Of a stretch of 64,000 bases of DNA, positions 35,353-44,066 are shown in pieces. Where the stretch lies: the NCBI GenBank assembly GCA_020634315.1, contig JACKBV010000022.1:1-64000 (forward strand). The letters are read 5' to 3'. Source of the DNA: Ardenticatenaceae bacterium (lineage in GTDB: Bacteria > Chloroflexota > Anaerolineae > Promineifilales > Promineifilaceae). Numbering within the stretch: the first letter of the stretch is position 1; every line of letters begins with the position of its first letter. A model generated the notes under the pieces. It saw nothing but the letters and a program-made list of their open reading frames with translations. It had not been told where the DNA came from and did not search any database. Both the position numbers and the translations under genes were made by a program.

Positions 35353-35366
35353 GACCGTAATTTGTA

Positions 35367-35399
35367 GTAAGAGGGAGACAATTTACGTCTCCCTCTTAC
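35367..35399 (+). terminator. Hairpin after the rhodanese gene
   Basis: GTAAGAGGGAGAC (35367-35379) pairs perfectly with GTCTCCCTCTTAC (35387-35399). No clear T-tract follows, so termination is likely but not certain. Confidence 0.65.
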
Positions 35400-35445
35400 C
35401 GTTCACCGACTACCTCCTCTCCCCACTCTCAAGTAAAATGGCGGC

Positions 35446-36441
35446 ATGAGCAATGCGAACGCCATTCATATTCAAGATTTACGCAAAGTCTATACCGTCT
35501 CCGAACGAGAAGCGGGCTTAAAAGCGGCTGTCCGCAGCCTTGTCAAACGAAAAACTCGCGAGATAACGGCCGTTGCCGACATCGCCTTCACTGTGCCCTC
35601 CGGTCAAATCGTTGGCTTTTTGGGGCCAAATGGTGCCGGAAAAACAACCACGCTCAAAATGCTTAGCGGACTGCTGCATCCCACCGCCGGGCAAGTAGAC
35701 GTGCTCGGCTACACACCCTGGAAACGGCAAAAAGAGTTCCTACGCCAGATCACCCTCGTAATGGGACAAAGAAACCAACTTGTTTGGGACATTCCTGCAA
35801 TTGATTCCTTTGAACTCAATCGCGTCATTTACCACATCCCACAAACCCAATACCAGGAAACATTGAATGAACTGGTCGACTTACTGGAGTTAGCCCCCCT
35901 TATCCATAAACCGGTGCGCAATTTGTCATTAGGCGAACGCATGAAATGCGAAATCGCCGGGGCGCTGCTGCACCGCCCCCAAGTTTTGTTTTTGGATGAG
36001 CCGACCATTGGCCTCGATGTGACGGCACAGCGGCGTATCCGTGAATTTATCGCCGAATACAACCGGCGGCATCAGGCCACGATTCTGCTGACCAGCCATT
36101 ACATGGCGGACGTGGAGGCGTTGTGCAAACGCGTCATTGTCATTCATCATGGCAAACTGCTGTTTGATGGCGACCTGGCAACGTTGGTGAAACGCTCGGC
36201 ACTGCACAAAACAATTGTGGTCGATTTGGCACCAGGGGCGACAGGGGGAAAAGGGGCGGCGGCGTTACGGCCGTTTGGTGAAGTCGTACAGTACAGTGAT
36301 GGGCAAGCCTCGCTGCGTGTCGCCAAAAGCGATGCCGCCCAAATCACCAGTCAACTGCTGGCGGCATTTCCCATCCACGATCTCACCATCCAAGACCCAC
36401 CGATTGAAGAGGTCATTGAGCAGGTTTTCAATGAGGGATAG
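35446..36441 (+). CDS. ABC transporter ATPase (COG4586-like), orphan
   Basis: 331 residues. Walker A GPNGAGKTTTLKML, Q-loop MGQRNQLVWDIP, signature LSLGERMKCEIAGALLHRP, Walker B VLFLDEPTIGLD, and switch LLTSHYMADVEAL. The QRNQLVWDIP Q-loop and LGERMKCE signature mark the group whose ATPases partner ABC-2/DUF990-type permeases. No such permease gene is beside it: the next gene is on the opposite strand. Either the permease lies elsewhere or the operon was broken. The ribosome site is weak. Confidence 0.92.
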   Translation: MSNANAIHIQDLRKVYTVSEREAGLKAAVRSLVKRKTREITAVADIAFTVPSGQIVGFLGPNGAGKTTTLKMLSGLLHPTAGQVDVLGYTPWKRQKEFLRQITLVMGQRNQLVWDIPAIDSFELNRVIYHIPQTQYQETLNELVDLLELAPLIHKPVRNLSLGERMKCEIAGALLHRPQVLFLDEPTIGLDVTAQRRIREFIAEYNRRHQATILLTSHYMADVEALCKRVIVIHHGKLLFDGDLATLVKRSALHKTIVVDLAPGATGGKGAAALRPFGEVVQYSDGQASLRVAKSDAAQITSQLLAAFPIHDLTIQDPPIEEVIEQVFNEG

Positions 36442-36459
36442 CGAAAATGCACGGGTATC

Positions 36460-36488
36460 TTCAGCGGCTGATGTGTTCAGCCGCTGAA
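36460..36488. terminator. Hairpin between convergent ABC genes
   Basis: TTCAGCGGCTGA (from 36460) pairs with TCAGCCGCTGAA; no strong T-tract on either side. It lies exactly between the two convergent stops, consistent with a terminator. Confidence 0.6.
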
Positions 36489-36503
36489 TACATCAGCCCG
36501 TGC

Positions 36504-38324
36504 CTAGAAAACGGCCGTTCCTCCCTGAAACTGCATCTGGTGCAAACGGGTATACAAACCATCCGGGTTTGCCAGCAAGGTCGCGTGCGTGCCTTGCTCC
36601 ACCACACGCCCCTGATCCAACACCAACACCCAATCCGCATTGACCACCGTACTCAGGCGATGGGCGATAACAAAACTGGTACGGCCGTTCATCAACCGCT
36701 GCAACGCCTCCTGCACCAACGCCTCGCTCTCACTGTCCAGCGACGAAGTCGCCTCGTCCAAAATCAAAATGCGCGGGTCCTTCAAAATGGCACGGGCAAT
36801 GGCTACCCGCTGCCGCTGCCCGCCGCTCAACTTCACGCCACGCTCGCCCACCAACGTCTGGTAGCCGTCTGACAAATCACGCAAGATAAAGTCGTGAGCA
36901 TTGGCGGCACGCGCCGCCGCCTCAATTTCAGCCGTCGTGGCATCCAATTTGCCATAGCGAATGTTCGCCTCCACCGTATCGGAAAAGAGAATGGTCTCTT
37001 GCGGCACAATGCCAATCTGGTCACGCAGGCTTTTCAGCTCAACTCCCTGAATGTCCTGCCCATCTATACAGATACGGCCGTTAACCACATCATAAAAACG
37101 CGGAATCAAATTAACCAACGTGCTCTTGCCCGCGCCGCTGGGGCCAACCAGAGCAATCACCTGCCCCGGCTTTGCCGTGAAAGACACATCATGCAGCACC
37201 GACAGCGCCGTCGTGTATTCAAAATGGACATTTTCAAAGACAACATGCCCTTGAACAGATGGTAACGGCCGTGCCCCTTCCTGGCTTACAATCTCTGGCG
37301 GCGTATCCAAAAGCTCAAACAAACGCTCCGTCGCGCCCAACGCCGACTGAAACTGCGCATATAACCCGGCCAACGTGGCAATTGGCGACGCCACCATCAT
37401 CGTGTACACCAGATACGCCACCAACCCGCCGGCCGTCAAGCGCCCTTCAATCACCTCATAACTGCCAAACCAAAGCGTGATCGTAATTGAAAAGAACGCC
37501 ATAAAGCCGATAATCGGCCCCAGCACGGCCGAAATTTTAGCGCGACGCATCGCCGCCGTGAACGTCTCCGTCACCCTCTCCGTAAAACGGCCGATTTCAT
37601 ACGCCTCCCGCGCAAACGACTTGACAATGCGAATTCCCGCCGTCGTCTCCTCCACCACATTTGCCGCCTCAGCCAGCGCATCTTGCACCGCCTTCGACGC
37701 CGTGCGAATTTGCCGCCCCAACCCAACCATCGTCAAGGACATCACCGGAATCCCGGCCAAAATAACCAACGTCAGCCGCCAATCGAGCACAAACAGAAAA
37801 ACGGCCGCGCCAACCAACGTCACCGCCTGCCGCAACAACGCCACCAAATCATTCGTAACCGCCCCTTGCAGCAGCGTCACATCATTTGTCAGGCGAGACA
37901 CAATCTCGCCGGTACGCCGATCCGCGTAAAACTTCAGCGACAGCCGCTGCAAATGGCTGTACAGCTGAATGCGAATGTCTGCCACAGCTCGTTCGCCAAC
38001 AAAGGAAAGTGACAAACGATGAATAAAGCTGAAAATGGCCTGCACAATGAACACAACGAGCAGCATCACCGCCAACCGATTCAACATGTCCATGCTTTTA
38101 TCGACCAGCACAATGTCCACCAGATTTTGCACGACCAACGGCAGCACCAACCCCAGCGCCACGCTGAACAGCAAAGCAATCACGGAGATGGTCATCCAGC
38201 CGCGATAAGGTTTGACATAGGTCAGCAAACGGCCGAATGTTTGCACACTCGCCCGTGAAATCCGCCGAGAACGTTTGTCGGGGTCTTGTTCGTATTCGCG
38301 CCCAACACGACGCAACTGAGCCAT
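36504..38324 (-). CDS. ABC exporter, fused membrane/ATPase (MsbA-like)
   Basis: 606 residues from ATG 38324, with GAGGTG upstream; an earlier in-frame start has no ribosome site. Type IV ABC exporter half-transporter: six membrane helices (about 45-330) and an ATPase domain with VALVGPSGAGKSTLVNLI, LSGGQRQRVAIARAIL, RILILDEATSSLDSESE and FVIAHRLSTVVNAD. It would work as a homodimer exporting lipid, peptide or drug. The substrate cannot be stated. Single gene. Confidence 0.94.
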   Translation of the reverse strand: MAQLRRVGREYEQDPDKRSRRISRASVQTFGRLLTYVKPYRGWMTISVIALLFSVALGLVLPLVVQNLVDIVLVDKSMDMLNRLAVMLLVVFIVQAIFSFIHRLSLSFVGERAVADIRIQLYSHLQRLSLKFYADRRTGEIVSRLTNDVTLLQGAVTNDLVALLRQAVTLVGAAVFLFVLDWRLTLVILAGIPVMSLTMVGLGRQIRTASKAVQDALAEAANVVEETTAGIRIVKSFAREAYEIGRFTERVTETFTAAMRRAKISAVLGPIIGFMAFFSITITLWFGSYEVIEGRLTAGGLVAYLVYTMMVASPIATLAGLYAQFQSALGATERLFELLDTPPEIVSQEGARPLPSVQGHVVFENVHFEYTTALSVLHDVSFTAKPGQVIALVGPSGAGKSTLVNLIPRFYDVVNGRICIDGQDIQGVELKSLRDQIGIVPQETILFSDTVEANIRYGKLDATTAEIEAAARAANAHDFILRDLSDGYQTLVGERGVKLSGGQRQRVAIARAILKDPRILILDEATSSLDSESEALVQEALQRLMNGRTSFVIAHRLSTVVNADWVLVLDQGRVVEQGTHATLLANPDGLYTRLHQMQFQGGTAVF

Positions 38325-38472
38325 ATAACACCTCACATCAATTGGGCGTTGAACAACATTCAGCAAAAGGGAGAACGCTCCACGCCCTATTTCGCCAATA
38401 ATAGCCAGGAGCTATCAAGAAGGCACGCCATCTCAGCAAACATATGGTTTCGCGCCTTTATTTTTGGTAAAG

Positions 38473-38506
38473 TAACGGCCGTTAACACGTAACGGCCGTT
38501 AACACG
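38473..38506. repeat. Tandem pair of a 17-bp unit containing the iterated palindrome
   Basis: TAACGGCCGTTAACACG occurs twice in a row in the divergent spacer between the ABC exporter and the zinc-ribbon gene. It is the only tandem arrangement of the palindrome seen in the window and shows the palindrome in clear non-coding DNA. Confidence 0.85.
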
Positions 38507-38588
38507 TAACACACAAACCCTTTTCTATCTTCATCCTTGCGCCCCTTCACAGCCTGGCGTCAAATCCTTACCCTTGCAGGAGGCAACT

Positions 38589-39656
38589 ATGGCCAAAAAA
38601 CAACTTGGTTACGTAGAATTAGAATGGACATGTCCTCATTGCGGTTACAAAAATCCCGGCTCCGTCACCGTCTGCAACAGCTGCGGTGCGCCCCAACCCG
38701 AAAACGTACAATTTGAGCAGCCCGCTCAAGAAAACCTGATCACCGACGAACAAAAATTACAACAAGCCAAAGCCGGTCCCGACATTCACTGCCCCTATTG
38801 CGGCACACGCAATCCAGCAGGCAGCACCGTCTGCTCCCAATGCGGCGGCGACCTGACAGACGCCACCGCCCGCGACAGCGGCAAAACCGTCGGCGCACAT
38901 CGTGACCAGCCCGCACCAGAGATTCCCTGCCCCGCCTGCGGCACCATGAATCCAGCCAATGCCCATCGCTGCGCCCAATGTGGCAGCAGCTTAGCCACAC
39001 CCCAAGCCGCACCGGCACCAGCTCGTGTGCCCCAACGCAAAACCCCCACCTGGATTTTTGCCGTGATTGGGCTGGTCATCCTGGCCTGCGTCGCTTTTGC
39101 CATCCTCTCGCTGCGCACCGAAGAAGTAATCGGCACAGTGAACGCCCTCTCCTGGGAACGCACAATAGGCATCGAAGAACTACGCCCCGTTGAACATTCT
39201 GCCTGGTACGACGATGTGCCGGGCAATGCCATTCTCGGCAGCTGCCAGGAAAAAGTGCGCGGCACACAAGACAATCCCGCACCCAACTCGGTAGAGGTCT
39301 GCGGCACGCCCTACACCGTAGATGAAGGCAGCGGGTTTGGGCAGGTAGTGCAAGATTGTTATTACGAAGTCTATGATGATTGGTGCAGCTACACCGTAGA
39401 CGAATGGCTGCAAGTGGATGAGGTACGCGCCAACGGCAGCAATCCCAACCCAACCTGGCCGCAGTTACAACTGTCAGGGGGGCAGCGTGAGGGCAAACGG
39501 GACGAGAATTACGAGATTGTCTTTGACACAGACGGCCGTTCCTACACCTACTCCACCAGCAACGAAGAAACCTTCCTGCAATGCGACCCTGGCAGCGAAT
39601 GGATTCTCAATGTCAACACCTTTAATGCCGTTGTCTCCATCGAACCAAGTAACTAA
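38589..39656 (+). CDS. Triple zinc-ribbon membrane protein
   Basis: 355 residues, ATG after CAGGAGG. Three zinc ribbons in the first 140 residues: CPHCGYKNPGSVTVCNSCG, CPYCGTRNPAGSTVCSQCG and CPACGTMNPANAHRCAQCG. One membrane helix (WIFAVIGLVILACVAFAIL, about 155-175) is followed by a 180-residue extracytoplasmic domain, rich in Trp and Cys, that resembles no family I can name. The arrangement suggests a cytoplasmic zinc adaptor tied to an outside domain. The J-domain protein gene begins 60 bp downstream, so they may be co-expressed. Confidence 0.85.
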   Translation: MAKKQLGYVELEWTCPHCGYKNPGSVTVCNSCGAPQPENVQFEQPAQENLITDEQKLQQAKAGPDIHCPYCGTRNPAGSTVCSQCGGDLTDATARDSGKTVGAHRDQPAPEIPCPACGTMNPANAHRCAQCGSSLATPQAAPAPARVPQRKTPTWIFAVIGLVILACVAFAILSLRTEEVIGTVNALSWERTIGIEELRPVEHSAWYDDVPGNAILGSCQEKVRGTQDNPAPNSVEVCGTPYTVDEGSGFGQVVQDCYYEVYDDWCSYTVDEWLQVDEVRANGSNPNPTWPQLQLSGGQREGKRDENYEIVFDTDGRSYTYSTSNEETFLQCDPGSEWILNVNTFNAVVSIEPSN

Positions 39657-39716
39657 AATTCGTATTGCACACGGCGAAGTAGCCCGTGCGCAATACAAGA
39701 TGGGAGTTACACCTCC

Positions 39717-40718
39717 ATGGAACAAGGATTAGCCGAAACCGGAGAAAACTGGCGCGAAAAAGTCGCCGAATTACAAGCTTTGCTGGCCGACATTCAGCCC
39801 AAATTGATTGATGCCGAAGCACGCCTGGCCGAACGCTTCGCCGAAATCAACCGCTTTGAGCTGACGCTGCGCACCAAAATTGGACCATTGGTACAGCGCC
39901 TGGAAATACTCAAAGATGAAATTCGTGGCCTGCGCCGCAAACTGCGCCAGATGCAAGAAGATTGGTTCTTTGCCAAAGAACAAGGCGAGAACGACTTTGT
40001 GATGGCCGGGTGGAATTTCAGCGCCGAGGCTGGAGCCGCCGCCGCCGGTGATTATCGTTACATGGGGCCACATGTGCCGCCCCCTTCCGCCGATCTCAGT
40101 GCAGACAAGCAAGAAGACATTAAACGGCTCTATCGCCAACTGGCACGCCGCTTCCATCCCGATTTAGCCAGCGATGAAGCCGAGCGCGAATATCGCACGG
40201 GCGTCATGATGCGCATCAATGCCGCCTACACAGCCGGTGATCTGGAAAAACTACAAGCCATTGCCGCTGAACCAGATAATCCCGACCACATGAACGATGT
40301 GCAAAGCGACCAGCAGTTAGCAGAAGCGCTGCTGCGCGAATTGGTACGCTGCCGCCGCCGCTTAGCCGAAATCGAAGAGGAGTTCGCCTCGCTTGCCCGC
40401 CACCGCAATGCCGTTTTGCAGCGTCGCGCACAACGTGCAGCCGCTGCCGGGCGTGATTTATTGGCGGAAATGGCAGTAGAACTACAAGAGGAAATCGCGC
40501 AAAGCATGGTCGAACGGGATGTCCTGCTGCAAGAAATTGATGCTTTCAGCTATGAACAGCCGGAGATTTCCCCGGACACGTTTGCCGACACAATTTTTGA
40601 CCTGAGCCTGGAGCAAATGTTTGATCTGGATGATGATTATCTGGCAGCTGAGGATTGGACTCGAAGACGCAGCGACCGCTACATTGATGAAGATGATATT
40701 TTGGATGATCTGGATTAA
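39717..40718 (+). CDS. J-domain (DnaJ-like) coiled-coil protein
   Basis: 333 residues. A long N-terminal coiled coil (about 10-85), then a J domain (about 130-185) with KRLYRQLARRFHPDLASDEAEREYRTGVMMRINAAY, including the HPD tripeptide required to stimulate DnaK. Another coiled coil (200-270) and an acidic tail (DDDYLAAEDW, DEDDILDDLD) follow. There is no zinc domain, so it is a specialised type III J-protein recruiting Hsp70 to a specific client. A bidirectional terminator follows. Confidence 0.9.
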   Translation: MEQGLAETGENWREKVAELQALLADIQPKLIDAEARLAERFAEINRFELTLRTKIGPLVQRLEILKDEIRGLRRKLRQMQEDWFFAKEQGENDFVMAGWNFSAEAGAAAAGDYRYMGPHVPPPSADLSADKQEDIKRLYRQLARRFHPDLASDEAEREYRTGVMMRINAAYTAGDLEKLQAIAAEPDNPDHMNDVQSDQQLAEALLRELVRCRRRLAEIEEEFASLARHRNAVLQRRAQRAAAAGRDLLAEMAVELQEEIAQSMVERDVLLQEIDAFSYEQPEISPDTFADTIFDLSLEQMFDLDDDYLAAEDWTRRRSDRYIDEDDILDDLD

Positions 40719-40748
40719 AAAAGGGCGTCTTGGTGACGCCCTTTTTTA
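40717..40748. terminator. Bidirectional intrinsic terminator
   Basis: AAAAAAGGGCGTC pairs with GACGCCCTTTTTT, loop TTGGT. It serves the J-domain gene (plus) and the slyD gene (minus). Confidence 0.93.
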
Positions 40749-40755
40749 GCTCAAT

Positions 40756-41256
40756 TTAGTGATGATGCTCTGCACCATGTACGTGCCCATGGTCTAGCTC
40801 TTCATCTGTCGCCGGCCGCAGCGAGACGATCTCAACATTAAAGATGAGTGTTTCCCCGGCTAACGGGTGGTTCAAATCGAGAAGCACAGCTTCTTCCTGC
40901 ACTTCAGCGACAAAGGCTTGTAAAACTTGCCCGGTCTCGCTGTCACGCATGTGCAGTTCCATGCCTTCTTCTAACTCCAAATCGTCTGGGAAAATATCCA
41001 AAGGAACGAGTTGGAATGACTCGTCGTCGTACTCGCCGTAAGCGTCGTCTGGCTCAATGGTGACTTCTTTTTTGTCGCCAACAACCAATCCCTGAAGCGC
41101 TTTCTCTAGCCCTGGGATAATCTCGCCGTATCCATGCAAATATTCCAATGGTTCGCCGTCGGCAGAAGAATCCACGACTTCACCATCATCCAGGCGCAGC
41201 GTGTAATCGATGCCAACAACCATATCATCTGCAACACGGAGTGCTTTTTCTGTCAT
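40756..41256 (-). CDS. slyD: FKBP-type peptidyl-prolyl isomerase, SlyD type
   Basis: 166 residues. MVVGIDYTLRLDDGEVVDSS, EYLHGYGEIIPGLEKALQGLVVGDKKEVTIEPDDAYGEYD and DLNHPLAGETLIFNVEI form a SlyD-type FKBP with an inserted chaperone flap (about 75-125). The His-rich end (HGHVHGAEHHH) matches the metal-binding tail of SlyD, though shorter than in Escherichia coli. It catalyses prolyl isomerisation and may deliver nickel, which is notable because the window also has a CbiMQO-type transporter. AGGTAAC precedes the ATG. Confidence 0.95.
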   Translation of the reverse strand: MTEKALRVADDMVVGIDYTLRLDDGEVVDSSADGEPLEYLHGYGEIIPGLEKALQGLVVGDKKEVTIEPDDAYGEYDDESFQLVPLDIFPDDLELEEGMELHMRDSETGQVLQAFVAEVQEEAVLLDLNHPLAGETLIFNVEIVSLRPATDEELDHGHVHGAEHHH

Positions 41257-41267
41257 CTGTATGTTAC

Positions 41268-41489
41268 CTATTCTTCTTCAGCCCGGGTGACATTGGTCGC
41301 CGCCATGCCTTTCTGGCCGGGTTCAACGGCGAATTCGACGCGCTCGCCTTCGACGAGGGTGCGGAATCCATTGCCGGAAATTGCTGAATAATGCACAAAA
41401 ATATCGGCCTCACCTGCATCGCGCGTAATAAAGCCAAATCCTTTTTTTTCATCGAACCATTTGACGGTTCCGGTTTCTCGATCGGTCAT
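41268..41489 (-). CDS. Cold-shock domain protein
   Basis: 73 residues with both RNA-binding motifs: KGFGFITR (RNP1) and DIFVHYSAI (RNP2), after GTVKWFDEK. AAGGAG lies ten bases from the ATG. It binds single-stranded RNA/DNA and melts RNA structure. A terminator-like hairpin lies in its 5' leader (41541-41577), which may reflect temperature-dependent read-through. The slyD gene follows 11 bp downstream, so they are probably co-transcribed. Confidence 0.96.
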   Translation of the reverse strand: MTDRETGTVKWFDEKKGFGFITRDAGEADIFVHYSAISGNGFRTLVEGERVEFAVEPGQKGMAATNVTRAEEE

Positions 41490-41540
41490 ATACCATAACT
41501 CCTTACATGTAAAACTACATCATGCGTTCTGCAGGCAAAT

Positions 41541-41577
41541 AAAAACGCCAAGCAAACTTGAGCAAGTCTGGTTGGCG
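41541..41577 (-). promoter_or_regulatory. Terminator-like hairpin in the cold-shock gene leader
   Basis: On the minus strand CGCCAA and TTGGCG (41572-41577 / 41546-41551) enclose an imperfect CAGACTTG/CAAGTTTG stem, followed by TTTTT. It lies 52 bp upstream of the cold-shock ATG and could act as an attenuator or end a transcript entering from upstream. Confidence 0.55.
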
Positions 41578-41788
41578 CCTCTCTTCACTAAACAGAACTC
41601 ACAATGTTTTATCGGGATCAACTATAACGTGCAGCAGGGATTTGCGCAAAAATGATGAGTAATTGCAGCAGGTTCTGGCTGTGCCGCTTGACGGCTCGGA
41701 TTTGACGACGTGGAATTGTGAAGTGGGGTTGTCGGAGGGGGGAAACGGCCGTAAACTATCCCCATCCAGATAAGAGGTAAGCATAACC

Positions 41789-41965
41789 ATGAAAAAACAA
41801 GCCCTATTTGTCCTGCTGATCGTCTTCGCCATTCCCCAACTCGTTTTCGCCGCAGAAGAAACAGTCGGCGTCAACCCACCCGGCTGGCTTGGCGGCCTGT
41901 TGGCATTGCTGGCGTTGGCCCTGGCCGTCGGCCTCAGTGCCTGGGTACGCAACAAGAAGCTGTAG
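41789..41965 (+). CDS. Small secreted or membrane peptide, 58 residues
   Basis: A short gene below the length most tracks keep. ATG after AGAGGT. Residues 1-22 (MKKQALFVLLIVFAIPQLVFA) are a clear signal peptide with an AxA-like cut after VFA/A; then GVNPPGWLGG and a second hydrophobic helix (LLALLALALAVGLSAWV) ending in RNKKL. The layout resembles small sortase-like or LPxTG-free membrane peptides, but no family is recognised. A hairpin (41988-42035) follows, and the Trp T-box starts about 170 bp downstream. Confidence 0.68.
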   Translation: MKKQALFVLLIVFAIPQLVFAAEETVGVNPPGWLGGLLALLALALAVGLSAWVRNKKL

Positions 41966-41987
41966 CCAGTTGGCATCCATCCAGGAC

Positions 41988-42035
41988 ACAGAGCGCCACA
42001 AAAAGCCGCGCGTTTTTCTCTTGGTGGCGCTCCGT
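41988..42035 (+). terminator. Nested hairpin after the small secreted peptide gene
   Basis: GAGCGCCAC (41991-41999) pairs with GTGGCGCTC (42024-42032). The enclosed AAAAAGCCGCGCGTTTTTCTC looks like a smaller stem with its own T-run. Probable terminator isolating the T-box transcript. Confidence 0.6.
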
Positions 42036-42134
42036 GAACACTCCGTGCAGCGCCTTTTTATGAAATTGTGCGCTTCTTGACACTGCCAATAAGCCATGCT
42101 ACCATTCGCTCAATTGAACGTTTGAAAAACTGTG

Positions 42135-42457
42135 AATTGGAAGAGTAGCTAACAAAGCGAGTCTTAGAGAGTTGACCCAAGAGCTGCAAGGTCAATGTCA
42201 GCGCAGTTAGCGAATGGGCCAAGGAGTTGTGTAGGCGAAAAGTTGATGGTCATCCGTCACCAAAAATCAGTAGCCTGCGCCGGAGATGCCACCGTTATCA
42301 GGGCAAAGTAGTTGATAGACTACATAGAGTGAAGCTGGCTTTTCTATACACGCGCTGTCACAGCGCGTTTTTTGTTGTAAGTCAGTTTAAGCGGGGTGGC
42401 ACCGCGAGAGTAATCAATGACGCTCTCGTCCCTCATTGGGATGAGAGCGTTTTTTTA
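42135..42457 (+). promoter_or_regulatory. T-box riboswitch, tryptophan-specific
   Basis: The leader begins with GGAAGAGTAG-type stem I sequence and AGAGAG, carries the T-box core GGGTGGCACCGCG (42393-42405), and ends in a perfect terminator, CGCTCTC (42421-42427) with GAGAGCG (42443-42449) and T8. A UGG (Trp) triplet in GAATGGG (42215-42217) sits where a specifier is expected, and the UGGC bulge complements the GCCA end of tRNA-Trp. Downstream lies trpB2. Uncharged tRNA-Trp should switch to the antiterminator and allow expression. A second terminator-like hairpin precedes the T-box core (42350-42373). Confidence 0.9.
42350..42373 (+). terminator. Extra terminator-like hairpin inside the T-box leader
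   Basis: ACGCGCTG (42350-42357) pairs with CAGCGCGT (42361-42368), followed directly by T6. It lies between stem I and the antiterminator, where stem III normally sits. Unlike usual stem III, it has the full form of an intrinsic terminator. Confidence 0.75.
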
Positions 42458-42483
42458 TTTATGCGATATAAGGAGAGTGAACA

Positions 42484-43848
42484 ATGAGCGACCAATATAA
42501 ATACCAGCTAGACGAGAGTAAACTGCCGAAGGCATGGTACAACATCAATGCCGACATGCCCATACCGCCCGAACCTGTCTTAAATCCGCAAACGTTGGAA
42601 CCGATAACGCCCGACTTTCTCAGTGTTTTGTTCCCCATGAGCCTGATCATGCAGGAAATGAGCACGGAACGTTATATTGAGATTCCAGAACCGGTGCGCG
42701 AAATTTACAAGCTATGGCGGCCAACGCCCATGTATCGCGCCCATCGCCTGGAAAAGGCGCTCGATACGCCCGCGCACATTTACTATAAGTATGAAGGGGT
42801 TAGCCCGGTGGGATCGCACAAGCCGAATACGGCCGTTCCCCAGGCCTTCTACAATAAAGAAGCAGGCACCAAAGCGTTGACCACAGAAACCGGAGCCGGG
42901 CAATGGGGATCGGCGTTGGCGATGGCCTGCAACTTCTTCGGCATCGATTTGGAAGTGTACATGGTCAAAGTATCTTACAACCACAAGCCATATCGCCGTG
43001 TCGTTATTGAGAATTACGGCGCACAGGTGTTTGCCAGCCCCACCAACCGCACCAATTACGGCCGTTCCGTCCTCGCCGCCGATCCCAATTCCCCCGGTTC
43101 ATTGGGCATCGCCATTTCCGAAGCCGTCGAAGTCGCCGCCACCTCTGGCGGCAGCAAAAAATACAGCCTCGGCTCCGTGTTGAACCACGTTTTGATGCAC
43201 CAGACCGTCATTGGGTTGGAAGCCCTCGAACAAATGGAAATGGCCGGTGAATATCCCGACATCATCATTGGCTGTGCGGGCGGCGGCTCCAACTTTGCCG
43301 GATTTGCCTATCCCTTCCTGCACCAAAACTTCACCAATGGCATGAAAACGCGCGTCATCGCTGCCGAACCGGCAAGCTGCCCCACCCTCACGCGCGGCAG
43401 CTACACCTTTGACTATGGCGACACGGCGCAAATGGCTCCCGTCGTCAAGATGCACACCCTGGGGCATGACTTTATCCCGCCAAGCATCCATGCTGGTGGC
43501 CTGCGCTATCATGGCATGGCTCCCTCTATTAGCGCCCTTGTCAATCATGGCGACATCGAGGCGCGTGCGGTGCAACAGTTGGCGACCTTTGAAGCGGCCG
43601 TACAGTTTGCCCGCAGCGAAGGCATTGTCCCCGCTCCAGAATCGGCGCACGCCATCCGCGTCGCAGTCGATGAGGCGCTGGCCTGCAAAGCATCAGGGGA
43701 AAAGAAGGTTATCGCGTTTAACCTGTCCGGGCACGGCCACTTTGACATGATGGCTTACCAGGCGTACCATCGTGGCGAATTGGAAGATTACGAATATCCG
43801 GCAGATGCCATTGCCGAAGCGATGAAGCATCTACCGCAAGTAGGATAA
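42484..43848 (+). CDS. trpB: Tryptophan synthase beta chain, TrpB2 type
   Basis: 454 residues, longer than TrpB1 (about 400), with the N-terminal extension and WRPTPMYRAHRLEKALDTPAHIYYKYEG typical of TrpB2. The PLP lysine is in SPVGSHKPNTAV; TETGAGQWGSALA carries the catalytic Glu; CAGGGSNFAG binds phosphate; the late NLSGHGHFDM is also conserved. It makes tryptophan from indole and serine, often without TrpA. AAGGAG precedes the ATG. It is controlled by a Trp T-box and followed by trpS, whose product charges tRNA-Trp. Confidence 0.95.
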   Translation: MSDQYKYQLDESKLPKAWYNINADMPIPPEPVLNPQTLEPITPDFLSVLFPMSLIMQEMSTERYIEIPEPVREIYKLWRPTPMYRAHRLEKALDTPAHIYYKYEGVSPVGSHKPNTAVPQAFYNKEAGTKALTTETGAGQWGSALAMACNFFGIDLEVYMVKVSYNHKPYRRVVIENYGAQVFASPTNRTNYGRSVLAADPNSPGSLGIAISEAVEVAATSGGSKKYSLGSVLNHVLMHQTVIGLEALEQMEMAGEYPDIIIGCAGGGSNFAGFAYPFLHQNFTNGMKTRVIAAEPASCPTLTRGSYTFDYGDTAQMAPVVKMHTLGHDFIPPSIHAGGLRYHGMAPSISALVNHGDIEARAVQQLATFEAAVQFARSEGIVPAPESAHAIRVAVDEALACKASGEKKVIAFNLSGHGHFDMMAYQAYHRGELEDYEYPADAIAEAMKHLPQVG

Positions 43849-43905
43849 ACCAGAAGCGTGAAACGTGAATCACGTTTCAAAAGCAACTTCCGCGAGGTAC
43901 TGTAG

Positions 43906-43950
43906 GTCGGATTGCTAATCCGACCATCGGATTAACAATCCGATTTACAG
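43906..43950. repeat. Two adjacent short inverted repeats downstream of trpB2
   Basis: GGTCGGATT/AATCCGACC with loop GCT, followed by ATCGGATT/AATCCGAT with loop AACA: the sequence GGATT alternates with its complement four times. Just before it, GAAACGTGAATCACGTTTC (from 43868) forms another hairpin. These structured spacers probably end trpB2 transcription; no T-run is present. Confidence 0.6.
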
Positions 43951-43954
43951 AGGG

Positions 43955-44060
43955 ACAACATGCGTGGTACGACGTACCACCATGAATGAAAACCAAACCT
44001 CCCGGAGGTTATCAGTGAAACGTTCGCCACATGAGACGAACCTCCGGGAGGCTATTTTTA
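43955..44060 (+). promoter_or_regulatory. Terminator-like leader hairpin, first of a tandem pair
   Basis: First copy of a 112-bp direct repeat. AACCTCCCGGAGGTT (43996-44010) pairs with AACCTCCGGGAGGCT (44039-44053), then ATTTTTA. The loop has CGTTCGCCACATGAGACG. The flank ACATGCGTGGTACGA is repeated in the second copy. It may be the trpB2 terminator or the first of two attenuators for trpS. Confidence 0.7.
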
Positions 44061-44066
44061 GAGAAG

